This document shows, piece by piece, positions 1 through 9,822 of a stretch of DNA of 63,275 nt (position 1 is its first letter; every line of letters starts with the position of its first letter). The translations under genes were made by a program, and so were the position numbers. The notes beneath the pieces are model-generated. The model worked only from the letters and a program-made list of their open reading frames with translations, was not told where the DNA came from and did no database searches. Origin of the DNA: Acidobacteriota bacterium (GTDB taxonomy: Bacteria > Acidobacteriota > Vicinamibacteria > Vicinamibacterales > UBA2999). Where the stretch lies: positions 1 to 63,275 of the forward strand of contig JAKFXY010000035.1 of NCBI GenBank assembly GCA_021731165.1, written 5' to 3'.

Positions 1-63
1 CACGTCCCAGCGCTTGACGACGACGGGCACGCCACCGAGCACCCGTCGACTTTCTTCGACCAC
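1..63 (-). mobile_element. Possible 5' end of a transposase-like ORF, cut by the window edge
   Basis: On the minus strand an open frame runs from a GTG at 63-61 off the left edge, preceded in frame by HYH and by a stop further up. The readable peptide contains VVEESRRVLGG and PVVVKRWDV. The pattern Y-H-x-V-E-S-x-R-R-V-x-G-x-P-x-V resembles the start of IS1634/IS4-like transposases, and it sits directly beside a TonB-receptor gene whose upstream part is missing. Only about 21 codons are visible, so this is weak; it could equally be the start of an unrelated gene. Confidence 0.25.
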
Positions 64-82
64 ATGATAGTGAGCTACTTAA

Positions 83-580
83 ACCGACTTAACTAACCTG
101 TCCACTGAACCGGATCAAGTCCAGTCCGCGTCTCAATCGCTACCCTGGGGGATTGCGTTCAGCACGATCGCGCGCGTGGTCAGCGGCGGTCCCATCGCCG
201 TCAACGCCGGGGTGGATCTCGACGGTGACGCGAGTACGACTGGCGATCGGCCGCGTGGGCTGACGCCGACGGTCGGCCGCGGCGACGTGGACGAACAACT
301 GCGAATCATCAACGAGTACCGCGCGACGCTTGGGTTGGCGCCATTCACCAAGGACCGGATCCGGGTCTATCCATTCAAGTCCATCGACCTCAGGGCGACC
401 AAGTCGGTGCAGCTTGGCGGCGGGCGCCGGGTCGAGGTGTTTCTCGAGGGCTTCAACGTCCTCAACTTCGTGAACAAAACCGTCCCCAATAATCAGAACA
501 TCCGTCTGGCGTCGTTCATGCTGCCCACCGGCGCTTTGGATGCCCGGCAGGTGCAGTGGGGCGCGCGATTCAATTTCTAG
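83..580 (+). pseudogene. TonB-dependent receptor (Oar-like), C-terminal remnant
   Basis: The frame ends in a beta-barrel C-terminus typical of Oar/carboxypeptidase-regulatory TonB-dependent receptors. It shows LPWGIAFSTIARVVSGGP, a calcium-loop-like GVDLDGD segment with GDRPR, then VEVFLEGFNVLNFVN, and ends on the aromatic ARFNF that BAM recognises. Upstream in the same frame are stops at 65-70 and 80-82, and no receptor-like sequence continues in any frame to the window edge. About 150 codons remain of a family that is usually over 900 residues. I infer a gene truncated by an insertion or deletion near position 80-110, possibly the element at the left edge. A short ATG-started reading from 176 exists but would not make a functional barrel. 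Confidence 0.55.
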
Positions 581-606
581 GGTAGAGCGCTTCGACTGCC
601 ATCTTT

Positions 607-633
607 CGCGCGGGGGCTCGGGGCCCCCGCGCG
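607..633 (+). terminator. GC-rich hairpin after the receptor remnant
   Basis: An 11-bp perfect stem (CGCGCGGGGGC paired with GCCCCCGCGCG) encloses a 5-nt loop 27 bp after the receptor stop. A clear T-run is missing (TTGTCGT follows), so termination strength is uncertain. The remaining bases up to 765 hold no gene; I see no convincing promoter there. Confidence 0.6.
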
Positions 634-765
634 TTGTCGTGGGCAGCGCAACGTGTTCCTCTCCCAAACGCGTCAGGTCCATCGATTCCTAATAAAGGCA
701 CACTCTGATGCGGTCGGCCATTCGTCGAGCGGCCCTGCTCACGACTTGCTAGACTGGTCCATACG

Positions 766-2301
766 GTGTTCTATCCGCTTGCGCTCGCGTCGGGCGTCCT
801 GCTCGCGCTGAGCTTCCCACGCTTTGGCCACCCGGCGTTCGCCTGGATTGCGCTCGTGCCCCTGCTCATCGCGCTGAGCGGCTGGCGTGGCCGCGCGGGG
901 GTGTTGCCTGGACAGTCCCCGCTCAGAGCCTTCGGACTTGGCCTGGCGGCGGGGGTTGTCTACTTCGTCGGCACTATCTACTGGACCGGCACCGTTGTCG
1001 CCACGTTCGGCGGGCTCGCGACACCGGTGGCGATCTTCGCCATGGTGCTGCTGGCGCTCTACATGGCGCTCTTTCCGGCTCTGACCGCGCTTGTCACGTC
1101 ACGGCTGATTCAGAGGGCTGGTTCTGTGGGTCTGTTGTGTGTTCCCGCGGCGTGGGTGGCCACCGAGTTCTTCCGAGGGACGTTGTTCGGCGGCTTCCCG
1201 TGGGTGCCACTCGGCAACAGTCAGGTGACGGTCCTGCCCGTGGCGCAGCTTGCCAGCGTGCTGGGAGTCTACGGCCTCTCGGCGCTGGTGGCGCTGGTGA
1301 ATGCCGCCATCGCCTTTGCCCTCCTGACCGATGGGCGGCGCCGCGCGTTGGCGGTGGTCGGTACTGCCGTGGTGCTCGCAGCCGTCGGCTCGTGGGGCGC
1401 GCTGCGCATTCGCGATGGTGTGCTGACCCGCGAGGGCGCGCCGCTCCGCGTCGGGCTCCTTCAGGGCAACATTCGGCAGGAGGACAAGTGGAAGGCGGGT
1501 GAGGCGCGGCGCATCTTCACCACCTACGTGGCCATGACCCGCGATGCCGTGCGGCGAGGGGCGCAGTACGTCCTCTGGCCGGAGTCGGCGACGCCGTTCA
1601 TGTTCGAGGAAGACGACGCCGGAGAGGCGGCAGTACGCGATCTGGCGCGGGAGATGGGCGTGCCGATCCTCTTCGGCAGCGACCAGGTGGAGCGCGTTTC
1701 CGGGACGCCGGCGGCGATACGGATGTACAACGCCGCATTTCTTCTCGAGCCGAGCGGCAACACCCGGGCGGTCTACCGCAAGATTCACCTCGTGCCGTTT
1801 GGCGAGTTCATCCCCGGCAAGCAACTACTGTCCTTCGTCTCGCCCCTGGTGCAGAGCCTGGGGGAGTTTGCCCCAGGTACCGCCATGGTCATGCTTCCGG
1901 TGAATGGCCATCTCACCAGTACGGCCATCTGTTATGAAGTGGTGTATCCCTCGCTCATTCGTCAGGCGGTCGAAGGGGGCAGCGAACTCCTGACCACGAT
2001 TACCAACGACGCGTGGTACGGGCAGTCGTCAGCGCCCCATCAGCACTTCGCGATGGCGTCGATGCGTGCGATCGAGCAGGGGCGTTACCTCGCGCGGGCG
2101 GCCAACACGGGAATTAGCGGAGTCGTGGATCCCTATGGCCGGATCGTCCGGCAATCGGCGCTTTTCGAGCAGGCCGGCCTCGTCGAGGAGGTTCGCCTGC
2201 TGACCTCGCGCACGATATATTCGCGAATCGGCGACGCGGTTGCCTACGTGTCCATGGCGCTCATCGCCGCGGCGCTTCTCACGGTTCGCAGGCGGACCTG
2301 A
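766..2301 (+). CDS. lnt: Apolipoprotein N-acyltransferase Lnt
   Basis: Inner-membrane enzyme that transfers the third acyl chain from phospholipid to the N-terminal cysteine of apolipoproteins, which allows Lol sorting. The 511-residue length fits the family. Hydrophobic segments fill about residues 1-210. A periplasmic nitrilase domain follows with the catalytic triad visible as Glu273 in WPESATPF, Lys339 in YRKIHLVPFGEF and Cys389 in ICYEVVYP. A last membrane helix lies near the C-terminus. The start is GTG at 766. The stop codon and last codons (R-R-T-stop) lie inside an AGGCGGAC/GTCCGCCT palindrome, so the C-terminus appears to have been written by a repeat element. The LolC/LolD transporter that would move the mature lipoproteins is encoded at 31.6-33.5 kb. 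Confidence 0.96.
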   Translation: MFYPLALASGVLLALSFPRFGHPAFAWIALVPLLIALSGWRGRAGVLPGQSPLRAFGLGLAAGVVYFVGTIYWTGTVVATFGGLATPVAIFAMVLLALYMALFPALTALVTSRLIQRAGSVGLLCVPAAWVATEFFRGTLFGGFPWVPLGNSQVTVLPVAQLASVLGVYGLSALVALVNAAIAFALLTDGRRRALAVVGTAVVLAAVGSWGALRIRDGVLTREGAPLRVGLLQGNIRQEDKWKAGEARRIFTTYVAMTRDAVRRGAQYVLWPESATPFMFEEDDAGEAAVRDLAREMGVPILFGSDQVERVSGTPAAIRMYNAAFLLEPSGNTRAVYRKIHLVPFGEFIPGKQLLSFVSPLVQSLGEFAPGTAMVMLPVNGHLTSTAICYEVVYPSLIRQAVEGGSELLTTITNDAWYGQSSAPHQHFAMASMRAIEQGRYLARAANTGISGVVDPYGRIVRQSALFEQAGLVEEVRLLTSRTIYSRIGDAVAYVSMALIAAALLTVRRRT

Positions 2302-2311
2302 AAGTCCGCCT
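2290..2311. repeat. Solo palindrome of the CGGACCT/AGGTCCG family
   Basis: AGGCGGAC at 2290-2297 pairs with GTCCGCCT at 2304-2311 around a CTGAAA loop. It spans the lnt stop codon. The same stem words recur at 51937-51958, 56146-56259 and 61636-61693. Confidence 0.7.
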
Positions 2312-2370
2312 TTACGGACGGAACGTAACACTTGTAGCGGCGGGTCTTGAGACACGCCGATGGAGGCATC

Positions 2371-3508
2371 GTGGCACTTGCACTGGACGAGCTCGAACGC
2401 CGGCACGAGGACCTGGTCCGACGTGCGGCGGAACTGCGGAGGTATCTTTGACGGTGCCCGCCTGGACGAACAGTTGGCCGAGACAGAGCAGCAGATAGCC
2501 GGCCCCACCTTCTGGAACAATCAGGCCGCCGCGCAACAGGTCATGCAGCGGCGCCGCCGGCTCGACGAGGACCGCACACTGCGTGACTCGCTCCGGCGCC
2601 GGGTCGATGACCTCGCCGTGCTGAGCGACTGGGCGAAGTCGGGTGAGGACGTGCTGGCCGACCTGTCGCGCGGCCTCGACGAGCTCCAGCAGGAGGTTGA
2701 GGCCGCAGAGACGAAGAAGATGCTGGCTGGCGAGCACGACCGCGCCAACGCGATCGTGACGATCCATCCTGGCGCCGGCGGTACCGAGTCTCAGGACTGG
2801 GCCGAGATGCTGTTGCGCATGTACTTGCGTTGGGCCGAGCGGCGGGGTCTTAGACGCGAGGTCATGGACTACCAGCCTGGCGAGGAAGCTGGTATCAAGA
2901 GCGTCACCTTCACTCTTACAGGTGACTACGCGTATGGTCTCATGTCGGCGGAGGCCGGTGTGCACCGTCTCGTCCGCATCTCGCCGTTCGACCAAGCCGC
3001 GAGGCGTCACACCTCCTTCGCGTCGGTATTCGTCTGGCCGGAGCTTCCAGAGGACATTGAGATCGTCATCGAGGACAAGGACCTTCGGATTGACACCTAT
3101 CGATCGAGCGGCGCCGGTGGACAACACGTGAACGTCACGGATTCTGCGGTGCGCCTCACGCACCTGCCCACCGGGATGGTCGTGTCCTGCCAGAACGAGC
3201 GCTCGCAGATCAAGAACCGGGCGCAGGCGATGAAGGTGCTGAAGGCCCGACTGTTCGATTTGAAGATGAGGGAACAGCAGGCCAGGCTCGATCAGCTCGG
3301 CGGCGAGAAGCGGGAGATCGGCTTCGGGAGCCAGATCCGCAGCTACGTGCTGCAGCCGTATCAGATGGTCAAGGATCTCCGGACGCGGATGGAGGTCGGT
3401 GATCCGCGTCGTGTACTCGACGGGGATCTCGATCCGTTCATCAAGACGTACCTGATGCAGAAGGCCGCGGGCTCGCTTGGCGCGCCGGCTGAGCTGGACG
3501 AGGAGTAG
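2371..3508 (+). CDS. prfB: Peptide chain release factor 2, programmed +1 frameshift
   Basis: RF2 terminates translation at UGA and UAA. Translation starts at GTG 2371 and reads about 26 codons ending R-R-Y-L, then meets an in-frame TGA at 2449-2451. Skipping T2449 continues in the frame D-G-A-R-L-D-E and runs to 3508, giving about 378 residues (family about 365). The anticodon-like tripeptide SPF occurs in VRISPFDQAA, and the catalytic GGQ in SSGAGGQHVNV. A contiguous ORF from ATG 2360 covers the same body but gives a nonsense N-terminus, so I reject that start. GGAGG at 2362-2366 lies only 4 nt before the GTG, so TTG 2347 remains an alternative start. Confidence 0.95.
2437..2452 (+). other. 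RF2 autoregulatory +1 frameshift site
   Basis: The sequence CGGAGGTATCTTTGAC reproduces the E. coli prfB arrangement. An internal Shine-Dalgarno-like CGGAGG lies 3 nt before the slippery CTT, followed by TGA and then C. At low RF2 the ribosome pauses at the poorly read UGA-C and slips +1, so RF2 controls its own synthesis. Confidence 0.93.
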
Positions 3509-3574
3509 GGGACGCGGATTTATAGCCCTTTCACCTTTTGGCCGGCCGGGCGTCTAATAGGGCAGGGAGGTTGT

Positions 3575-3763
3575 ATGAAGGTTCACTACGCCGACGTCGT
3601 CTCGAACGAGGGTGGCTGGTGGTATCTCCTCTTGGACGCCACGCTGCTCGTTCCGCTGGGTATGGCGGTCATGTTCTGGCCGATTCCCGTGATCATTGGC
3701 GCCGCTGTCGCCTCAGCCGTCACGTTCGGGCTCTACAGGCTCATGCACCGAACGCACGGCTGA
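3575..3763 (+). CDS. Small two-helix membrane protein, function unknown
   Basis: A 62-residue ORF with a strong Shine-Dalgarno (GGGAGG at 3565-3570, 4 nt before ATG 3575). The peptide begins MKVHYADVVSNEGGWWYLLL. Two hydrophobic stretches follow (about residues 18-35 and 38-55), ending YRLMHRTHG. No family recognised. It stands alone between prfB and the converging penicillin-binding protein gene. The good ribosome site and clean membrane pattern argue that it is real. Confidence 0.6.
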   Translation: MKVHYADVVSNEGGWWYLLLDATLLVPLGMAVMFWPIPVIIGAAVASAVTFGLYRLMHRTHG

Positions 3764-3791
3764 CGCCGTTTTCAGGTTGACGGGCCGCGGA

Positions 3792-3825
3792 GACACGGAG
3801 ACATGTCCTGAAATCTCTCCGTGTC
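3792..3825. terminator. Hairpin between convergent genes
   Basis: A perfect 10-bp inverted repeat (GACACGGAGA at 3792-3801 and TCTCCGTGTC at 3816-3825) encloses a 14-nt loop. It lies between the small membrane protein and the end of the converging penicillin-binding protein gene, and could act in both directions. The word ACGGAGACACGGAGA is related to a repeat at 20187-20215. Confidence 0.5.
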
Positions 3826-3876
3826 GATGTCGATAGCGCTCCGGGAGGTGGACTCGCCGATGCCGCCTTCTCTTGG

Positions 3877-6225
3877 CTACTGTGAGACTTGTGTGACCGC
3901 CGGTGTGACCGTCGCGGGTGTGATCACCGCGCCCTGCGGCTGGGTACCGTTGATGAACGCCTCGGCTATGCCGGAGTCGAGCGTGGTGAAGACGATGTTG
4001 CCCGGCGCTTCAAATCGCGGCGGGTTCTTCCGGTCTCCCCGTTTGTCGATGTAGACCTTCATGAAGTCCATCCAGATCGGCAGCGCCGCCTGCGCGCCGG
4101 TCTCGCCGCGGCCGAGCGGCTTCTTCTCGTCATAACCCACCCAGACACCCACGGTGATGTTCGGGTCGAAGCCGACGAACCACGCGTCGGTGTACTCGTC
4201 CATCGTGCCCGTCTTGCCGGCCAGCGGCCAGTCAAGCGAGGCCGCCGCCGCGGCCGTTCCACGCTGCACCACGCCGCGCAGCAGGTTCGTCATGACGAAT
4301 GCCGTGTCGGCACGGACGGCTTCGCGCGGTTCCGGACGGTTTTCCTGGAGCACATTACCTTCCCGGTCGGCGATGCTCTCAACCGCGTACGGAGCCATTC
4401 TCACCCCTTGGTTCGGGAAGGCGGTGTATGCGCTCGTCACTTCCACGAGCGTGGCTTCGGCGGAACCCAGTGCAAGAGAGAGGAACGGCGGCAGATTCGC
4501 CGGGAATCCGAAGCGCGTGGCGTACTGGGCCACGTTCCGCGGCCCGAGTTCCGCCACGACCTTGACTGCGGGAATGTTCCTGGAGTCCTCGAGCGCGTGC
4601 CGCAGAGTCACCACGCCCTCGAACTTGCGGTCGTAGTTGAGCGGCTGGTAGAGCGGCTGATTCGGGCCCGCTTCGTACGACACCGGCTCATCGACAAAGG
4701 TCGAGACCGGCGTATAACCGCGATCGATGGCCGCAGTGTAGATGATCGGCTTGAAGGCCGAGCCCATCTGTCGGTGTGCCTGAGTGGCGCGGTTGAACTT
4801 GCTGCGATCGAAGCTGAACCCTCCCACCATGGCCAGGATCTGGCCGGTACGATTGTCGATGGCCAGCAGGGACGCCTCGACGATCGGCGCCTGCTCGAGG
4901 GCCAGCGTCCGCGGCACGCCTCCCTGCAGCGTCCGCACTTCGACCTCGATCAGATCGCCAACCGTGACGAGATCCGCCGCGGACATCTTTCGCGTCCAGG
5001 CGAACGCCGTACGTGGCAGGTCGATTTCGTGCGTGCCGATGCGCACGCGTGCGGCGCCGTTGCCGCTCGTCACCGACACGACCAGGGCCGGGACGACATC
5101 GCCCGCGAGGATGGGCCTGGACCAGCGGTCCGTCGTGAATGTTTCGAGCGTCCTCTTCTCGACGAGGACATTTCTCGTCGGACGCCGATATCCGCTGCGC
5201 CGCTTGTCGATGCGCCGGAGTCCACGGTCTACCGCCACGTTGGCCGCCTCCTGCAGCACGGGATCGAGGGTTGTCTGTACCGAGAGGCCGGCTTCGTAGA
5301 GTGCCTTCGCCCCGTACGTCTGTTCGAGAACCTTCCGGATGTCCTCGACAAAGTAGGGGGCGATGGAGCGCTCCGGGGTCTGCTGGCCCTGGAGCACGAG
5401 CGGGCGCGCGTCGGCTTCGCGCGCTTCCTCATCGGAGATATACCCTTCCGCCGCCATTCGCTGGATGACGTAGTTGCGGCGGCCGAGCGCGCGCCGCGGA
5501 TCGACGAACGGGCTCAGACGTTCAGGGGCCTGAATGATCGCGGCAATCGTGGCGGCCTCCTCGGTGGCGAGATCGCCCGCCTGTTTGTCGAAGTACAGGT
5601 GCGCCGCCGCCTCCACGCCGTAGGCCCCATGTCCAAAGTAGATCTGGTTTGCATAGAGCGCGAAGATCTCGCGCTTCGTGTAGCGCTTCTCGATCTGCAT
5701 CGCGAGGATCGCCTCCTTGACCTTGCGCTCCACCGTCTTCTCGAAGCCAATGGGGAAGAGGTTGCGCGCGAGCTGCTGGGTCACCGTGCTGGCGCCGGCC
5801 CGCTCGCCGAGCAGGACGTCCTTGAGCAACGTGACCAGTATCCGAGACACGCTCAGTCCGAAGTGCTGGTTGAATCCCGCATCCTCGGTGGCGATGATGG
5901 CGTTCCGCAGCGACGGGCCGATGGCGTCGTAGGCGATCACGACGCGGCGCTCGGTGGCGAACTCCCCGATCACCTGGCCGTTGCGGGCGAGCAGGCGTGT
6001 AATGGTGTTCGGCTTGTAGTCATCGAGAGCGCTGATCTGCGGGAGATCGTCGGCGTAGGCATAGAGCACGCCGCTGAGCGTCCCGGCAAGCGCCGTGGCC
6101 ACGAAGAGCGCGACGAGACCCGCCTGCTGCGCAATGCGGAACGCGACGCCCTTGGGGTTTGGGGGCGGGTCGGGCGGTGTGTCAGGCAACGTGTCAGGCG
6201 GTGCGTCAGGCTCGGACATCGCCAT
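3877..6225 (-). CDS. mrcA: Class A penicillin-binding protein (PBP1A type)
   Basis: Bifunctional peptidoglycan glycosyltransferase/transpeptidase, 782 residues, anchored by one N-terminal helix (about residues 30-55). The GT51 domain shows the catalytic-glutamate motif [12 protein letters not shown] and [12 protein letters not shown]. An OB-like insert separates it from the transpeptidase domain, which has SxxK in GSAFKP, SxN in DSRN and KTG in AGKTGT. The cytoplasmic N-terminus is a proline repeat ([13 protein letters not shown]) encoded by tandem GTGTCAGGC-like units. It is transcribed away from dnaK. Confidence 0.95.
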   Translation of the reverse strand: MAMSEPDAPPDTLPDTPPDPPPNPKGVAFRIAQQAGLVALFVATALAGTLSGVLYAYADDLPQISALDDYKPNTITRLLARNGQVIGEFATERRVVIAYDAIGPSLRNAIIATEDAGFNQHFGLSVSRILVTLLKDVLLGERAGASTVTQQLARNLFPIGFEKTVERKVKEAILAMQIEKRYTKREIFALYANQIYFGHGAYGVEAAAHLYFDKQAGDLATEEAATIAAIIQAPERLSPFVDPRRALGRRNYVIQRMAAEGYISDEEAREADARPLVLQGQQTPERSIAPYFVEDIRKVLEQTYGAKALYEAGLSVQTTLDPVLQEAANVAVDRGLRRIDKRRSGYRRPTRNVLVEKRTLETFTTDRWSRPILAGDVVPALVVSVTSGNGAARVRIGTHEIDLPRTAFAWTRKMSAADLVTVGDLIEVEVRTLQGGVPRTLALEQAPIVEASLLAIDNRTGQILAMVGGFSFDRSKFNRATQAHRQMGSAFKPIIYTAAIDRGYTPVSTFVDEPVSYEAGPNQPLYQPLNYDRKFEGVVTLRHALEDSRNIPAVKVVAELGPRNVAQYATRFGFPANLPPFLSLALGSAEATLVEVTSAYTAFPNQGVRMAPYAVESIADREGNVLQENRPEPREAVRADTAFVMTNLLRGVVQRGTAAAAASLDWPLAGKTGTMDEYTDAWFVGFDPNITVGVWVGYDEKKPLGRGETGAQAALPIWMDFMKVYIDKRGDRKNPPRFEAPGNIVFTTLDSGIAEAFINGTQPQGAVITPATVTPAVTQVSQ

Positions 6226-6278
6226 TCCAGTATAGGGCCGGCATGCCGGCGCCTATCGAGGTGTCAGCCGTACAGAGA

Positions 6279-6320
6279 TTGACTGCAGGTGACTCAGATT
6301 TAATAATGAACTGTGAGTCA
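6279..6320 (+). promoter_or_regulatory. dnaK promoter with overlapping inverted repeat
   Basis: A sigma70-like promoter can be read: -35 TTGACT at 6279-6284, 16-17 nt spacer, -10 TAATAAT at 6301-6307. The AT-rich block stands out from its surroundings. A 7-bp inverted repeat, TGACTCA (6290-6296) and TGAGTCA (6314-6320), flanks the -10 and is a candidate operator. Because a HspR-type repressor is encoded downstream at 9351, autoregulation is a reasonable inference. The arms do not match the published HAIR order (CTTGAGT-N7-ACTCAAG), and no CIRCE element is visible. Confidence 0.55.
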
Positions 6321-6350
6321 TTTAACGTTCCGCGTGAAGGACGCGACGAC

Positions 6351-8279
6351 ATGAGCAAAATCATCGGCATCGACCTGGGCACCACGAACTCGGTAGTGGC
6401 CGTCATGGAAGGCGGAGAACCCGTCGTGATCACCAACCCCGAGGGTAACCGGCTGACGCCGTCGGTGGTGGCTTTCGCGAAGACGGGCGAGCGGCTCGTG
6501 GGGCAGGTGGCAAAGCGCCAGGCGGTGACCAACCCCGAGAACACCATCTTCTCGATCAAGCGCTTCATGGGACGGCGCTACGAGGAGGTCAGCGAGGAGA
6601 TGAAGATGGTGCCGTATACCGTGGCCGCCGCGCCCAACGGTGACGTGCGCATCAAGATCATGAGCGACGAGCACGCTCCCCCCGGGATCTCCGGGATGAT
6701 CCTTGGGAAGCTGAAGCAGGCGGCCGAGGAGTATCTCGGGCAGAAGGTGACGAAGGCGGTCATCACCGTCCCGGCCTATTTCAATGACGCGCAGCGGCAG
6801 GCGACGAAGGAAGCGGGCACGATCGCGGGCCTCGAAGTCATGCGCATCGTGAACGAGCCGACGGCCGCCGCGCTGGCCTACGGTCTCGACAAGAAGAAGG
6901 ACGAAACGATTGCCGTGTACGACTTCGGTGGCGGCACGTTCGACCTTTCGATCCTCGAGGTCGGGGAAGGGGTTGTCGAGGTCAAGGCCACCAACGGCGA
7001 CACGCATCTCGGCGGGGACAATCTCGACCAGCGCATCATCGAGTGGATCATCGCGGAGTTCAAGAAGAGCGATGGTATCGATCTCAGCAAGGACCGGATG
7101 GCGCTCCAGCGTCTGAAGGAGGCGGCGGAGAAAGCGAAGATGGAGCTCTCCACGGTGATGGAGACCGACATCAACCTCCCGTTCATCACCGCCGACCAGA
7201 GCGGCCCGAAGCACCTGCAGATGAAGCTGACACGGGCCAAGTTCGAGCAGCTCGTCGAAGACCTCCTCCAGCGTACCGTGGGCCCCACCAAGCGGGCCCT
7301 CGCGGATGCCGGGCTCGATCCGTCGAAGATCGACGAAGTGGTGCTCGTCGGCGGATCCACGCGTATTCCGCGCGTCCAGCAGATCGTCAAGGACTTGTTC
7401 GGCAAGGAGCCGCACAAGGGGGTGAATCCAGACGAAGTCGTGGCCGTTGGCGCGGCGATTCAGGCGGGCGTGCTGGCCGGTGAGGTCAAGGACCTCCTGC
7501 TGCTCGATGTCACGCCGCTATCGCTCGGCATCGAGACGCTGGGCGGAGTCATGACGGCGCTGATTCCACGGAACACCACGATTCCCACACGGAAGGGGGA
7601 GACGTTTTCGACCGCCGCCGACAGCCAGACGAGCGTCGAGGTGCACGTGCTCCAGGGCGAACGTCCGCTGGCACGCGACAATCGCACGCTCGGGCGCTTT
7701 CAGCTCGTCGGGTTGCCGCCGGCCCCGCGCGGGGTACCCCAAATCGAGGTCACCTTCGACATCGACGCCAACGGCATGGTCAACGTGTCGGCCAAGGACC
7801 TCGGCACGGGTAAGGAGCAGAAGATCACCATCACCGCGTCGAGCGGCCTGAGCAAGGACGAGGTCGAGCGGATGATGCGCGAGGCCGAGGCGCACGCCGA
7901 GGATGACCGGAGCCGCAAGGAGGAGATCGAGGCGCGCAACCGTGCTGACCAGGTACTGTACGCCGGGGAGAAGATGCTGCAGGACATGGGTGCGAAGCTC
8001 GCCGCGCCAGACAAAGCGGCGATGGAGGCCGCGATCGAAGCGCTCAAGGCTGCGATGGCGGCCAATGACAAGGCGGGCATGACCCAGGCGATGGAGCAGC
8101 TCACGCAGGTACAGCACAAGGCGGCTGAGGCGCTCTACAAGAACGTGGGTTCACAGGGTGCGTCCGGTGCGGAGAGTCCCGGTGCCCAGGATGCCCAGGG
8201 AGCGGCGGAGTCACAGAGCGCCGCGGGCGCCCAAGGCGACGTGATCGACGCGGAAGTGGTGGACGAAGAGAAGAAGTGA
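6351..8279 (+). CDS. dnaK: Molecular chaperone DnaK (Hsp70)
   Basis: ATP-dependent Hsp70, 642 residues from ATG 6351, with GAAGGA upstream at 6336-6341. The longer open frame back to 6159 overlaps the divergent gene and lacks homology. ATPase motifs: [14 protein letters not shown] at the N-terminus, [27 protein letters not shown]. The linker and substrate domain show [17 protein letters not shown]. The C-terminal lid is followed by an Ala/Gly/Gln-rich tail ending EVVDEEKK. It is first in a dnaK-dnaJ-hspR operon; no grpE is present nearby. Confidence 0.97.
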   Translation: MSKIIGIDLGTTNSVVAVMEGGEPVVITNPEGNRLTPSVVAFAKTGERLVGQVAKRQAVTNPENTIFSIKRFMGRRYEEVSEEMKMVPYTVAAAPNGDVRIKIMSDEHAPPGISGMILGKLKQAAEEYLGQKVTKAVITVPAYFNDAQRQATKEAGTIAGLEVMRIVNEPTAAALAYGLDKKKDETIAVYDFGGGTFDLSILEVGEGVVEVKATNGDTHLGGDNLDQRIIEWIIAEFKKSDGIDLSKDRMALQRLKEAAEKAKMELSTVMETDINLPFITADQSGPKHLQMKLTRAKFEQLVEDLLQRTVGPTKRALADAGLDPSKIDEVVLVGGSTRIPRVQQIVKDLFGKEPHKGVNPDEVVAVGAAIQAGVLAGEVKDLLLLDVTPLSLGIETLGGVMTALIPRNTTIPTRKGETFSTAADSQTSVEVHVLQGERPLARDNRTLGRFQLVGLPPAPRGVPQIEVTFDIDANGMVNVSAKDLGTGKEQKITITASSGLSKDEVERMMREAEAHAEDDRSRKEEIEARNRADQVLYAGEKMLQDMGAKLAAPDKAAMEAAIEALKAAMAANDKAGMTQAMEQLTQVQHKAAEALYKNVGSQGASGAESPGAQDAQGAAESQSAAGAQGDVIDAEVVDEEKK

Positions 8280-8280
8280 C

Positions 8281-9351
8281 GTGGATCTGTACGTAGTGCT
8301 TGGATTGCCGCACGAGGCGACGGAGTCCGATATCAAGCGGGCGTATCGTCGCCTGGCGCGGCGCTTTCACCCGGACATCAATCCGGGGGATCGCGCGGCG
8401 GAACTGCGCTTCCGCCAGATCCTCGACGCGTATGAGACGTTGATGGATCCGGAGCGCCGATCGCGCTATGACTCGGGCGGTTCCGCCGTGTCGGATCGAC
8501 GGCCGAGCGGTTTCGAGGGATTCGATTTCTCAGCGCACGGGCTCGATCCCTCAGCCACTTTTGGCGATCTCTTTGCCGATGTCCTGATGGATCGGGGGAC
8601 TGGTCGATTGGCCCCTGAGCGTGGCGCCGATCTGCATCAGGACATCGTGTTGCCATTTGAAGAGGCACTGTCCGGTGCCACGCGCGCCCTGACCGTGACC
8701 CGTCGTGAATCGTGCCGCGCCTGCGCGGGGAGCGGTCAGACGCGGGCCACGGCTGGCACCTGCGTAGAGTGCGAGGGGAGCGGGGCCGTGCGTTCGGTGC
8801 GGGGACACATGGTGTTCTCGCGCAATTGCCCGAGCTGTCTCGGATCGGGACAGCCACGTCCGCGCCCGTGCGCGCCGTGCGGCGGTCTTGGCCAGGAGAC
8901 ACGGACGGAGCCTGTCGAGGTCAGGATTCCCCCCGGCGTCGCCAGCGGCGATCGTCTTCGAGTGGCCGGCAAGGGCAATGCCGGTGCGCGGGGGGGAGTG
9001 CCCGGCGATCTGTATGTCTCGGTACACGTCTCGCCGCATCCGGTGTTCCGGCGCGAGGGCGACGATCTGCACGTGGTCGTGCCGGTGGCGATCCACGAGG
9101 CGGCCCTTGGCGCACGTATTGACGTGGAGACGCCGGAGGGCGCAGCCAAGCTGCGCGTGCCGCCGGGCACGCAGTCGGGACAGCGGTTTCGCCTCCGGGA
9201 TCGAGGCGCCGTCTCGAGTCGAGGCGGCCGTCGCGGCGACCTGATCGTTGAAATCCGGCTGATGCTGCCACATGTGTTGGACGAGCGTTCCAAGGAACTG
9301 CTGCGAGAGTTCGGCAGGATCAACGGAGAGAGCGTCCGGGAGCAGCGGTGA
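8281..9351 (+). CDS. dnaJ: DnaJ (Hsp40) co-chaperone
   Basis: A 356-residue J-protein starting at GTG 8281, one base after the dnaK stop. The J domain carries HPD at residues 30-32. Four zinc-binding repeats follow: CRACAGSG, CVECEGSG, CPSCLGSG and CAPCGGLG. The two C-terminal substrate-binding domains complete the canonical type-I layout. The Gly/Phe-rich region is short and modified (SGFEGFDFSAHG). It stimulates DnaK ATPase and delivers substrates. Its stop overlaps the hspR start. Confidence 0.95.
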   Translation: MDLYVVLGLPHEATESDIKRAYRRLARRFHPDINPGDRAAELRFRQILDAYETLMDPERRSRYDSGGSAVSDRRPSGFEGFDFSAHGLDPSATFGDLFADVLMDRGTGRLAPERGADLHQDIVLPFEEALSGATRALTVTRRESCRACAGSGQTRATAGTCVECEGSGAVRSVRGHMVFSRNCPSCLGSGQPRPRPCAPCGGLGQETRTEPVEVRIPPGVASGDRLRVAGKGNAGARGGVPGDLYVSVHVSPHPVFRREGDDLHVVVPVAIHEAALGARIDVETPEGAAKLRVPPGTQSGQRFRLRDRGAVSSRGGRRGDLIVEIRLMLPHVLDERSKELLREFGRINGESVREQR

Positions 9352-9797
9352 TGGCGAAACGTGCCGAACGGGGCAAGGCCTACTACATGATCAGTGCGGT
9401 CTCGGAGAAATACACGATTCATCCCCAGACGCTCCGACTCTACGAACGCGAAGGCCTCCTCACGCCGTCGCGCACCGAAGGCAACACCCGGTTGTACTCG
9501 GACGAGGATCTCGAGCAGCTCGAAACAATTCTGGCGCTTACCCGAGATCTTGGCGTCAACCTTGCCGGCGTCGAGATCATCCTCAACATGCGCAGGAAGA
9601 TCGAGCAGATGCAGGGCGAGGTGAACGAGTTCATGGACTACGTGAAGAAGGAGCTGGTGCGCGGCGTCGATGACTGGGAGCAGCGACTCAGCACGGCGCT
9701 CGTGAAATCTTCTCCCACCGATCTCGTGCGCCATACATCTCAGCCGGTGACGAATGACGCTGCAGATCAAAAGACCAAGGTCAAAGGTCAAAAGTAA
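9351..9797 (+). CDS. hspR: HspR-type MerR-family heat-shock repressor
   Basis: A 148-residue MerR-like regulator. The winged-helix region reads YMISAVSEKYTIHPQTLRLY then EREGLLTPSRTEGNTRLYSD, as in HspR proteins, followed by a coiled-coil segment (about residues 75-110). Position after dnaJ is the classical dnaK-dnaJ-hspR arrangement, where the protein represses its own operon with DnaK as co-repressor. GTG 9348 is an alternative start. The last residues (DQKTKVKGQK) come from a low-complexity GGTCAAA repeat at 9765-9794, so the tail is probably not conserved. Confidence 0.9.
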   Translation: MAKRAERGKAYYMISAVSEKYTIHPQTLRLYEREGLLTPSRTEGNTRLYSDEDLEQLETILALTRDLGVNLAGVEIILNMRRKIEQMQGEVNEFMDYVKKELVRGVDDWEQRLSTALVKSSPTDLVRHTSQPVTNDAADQKTKVKGQK

Positions 9798-9822
9798 GCG
9801 CTGAAGTACGTTAGGATCGCGC

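Noticed and set aside
2360-2448. ATG 2360 as a frameshift-free start for prfB
   Set aside because: Its peptide up to about codon 30 is unlike RF2, while the GTG 2371 frame gives the RF2 N-terminus and a textbook +1 site.
3889-6282. 797-codon open frame on the plus strand opposite the penicillin-binding protein
   Set aside because: It is the antisense of a clear PBP1A gene, is rich in Arg and His with no recognisable domain, and is explained by high GC.
6226-6350. CIRCE element upstream of dnaK
   Set aside because: No TTAGCACTC/GAGTGCTAA arms; the repeat there is TGACTCA/TGAGTCA.
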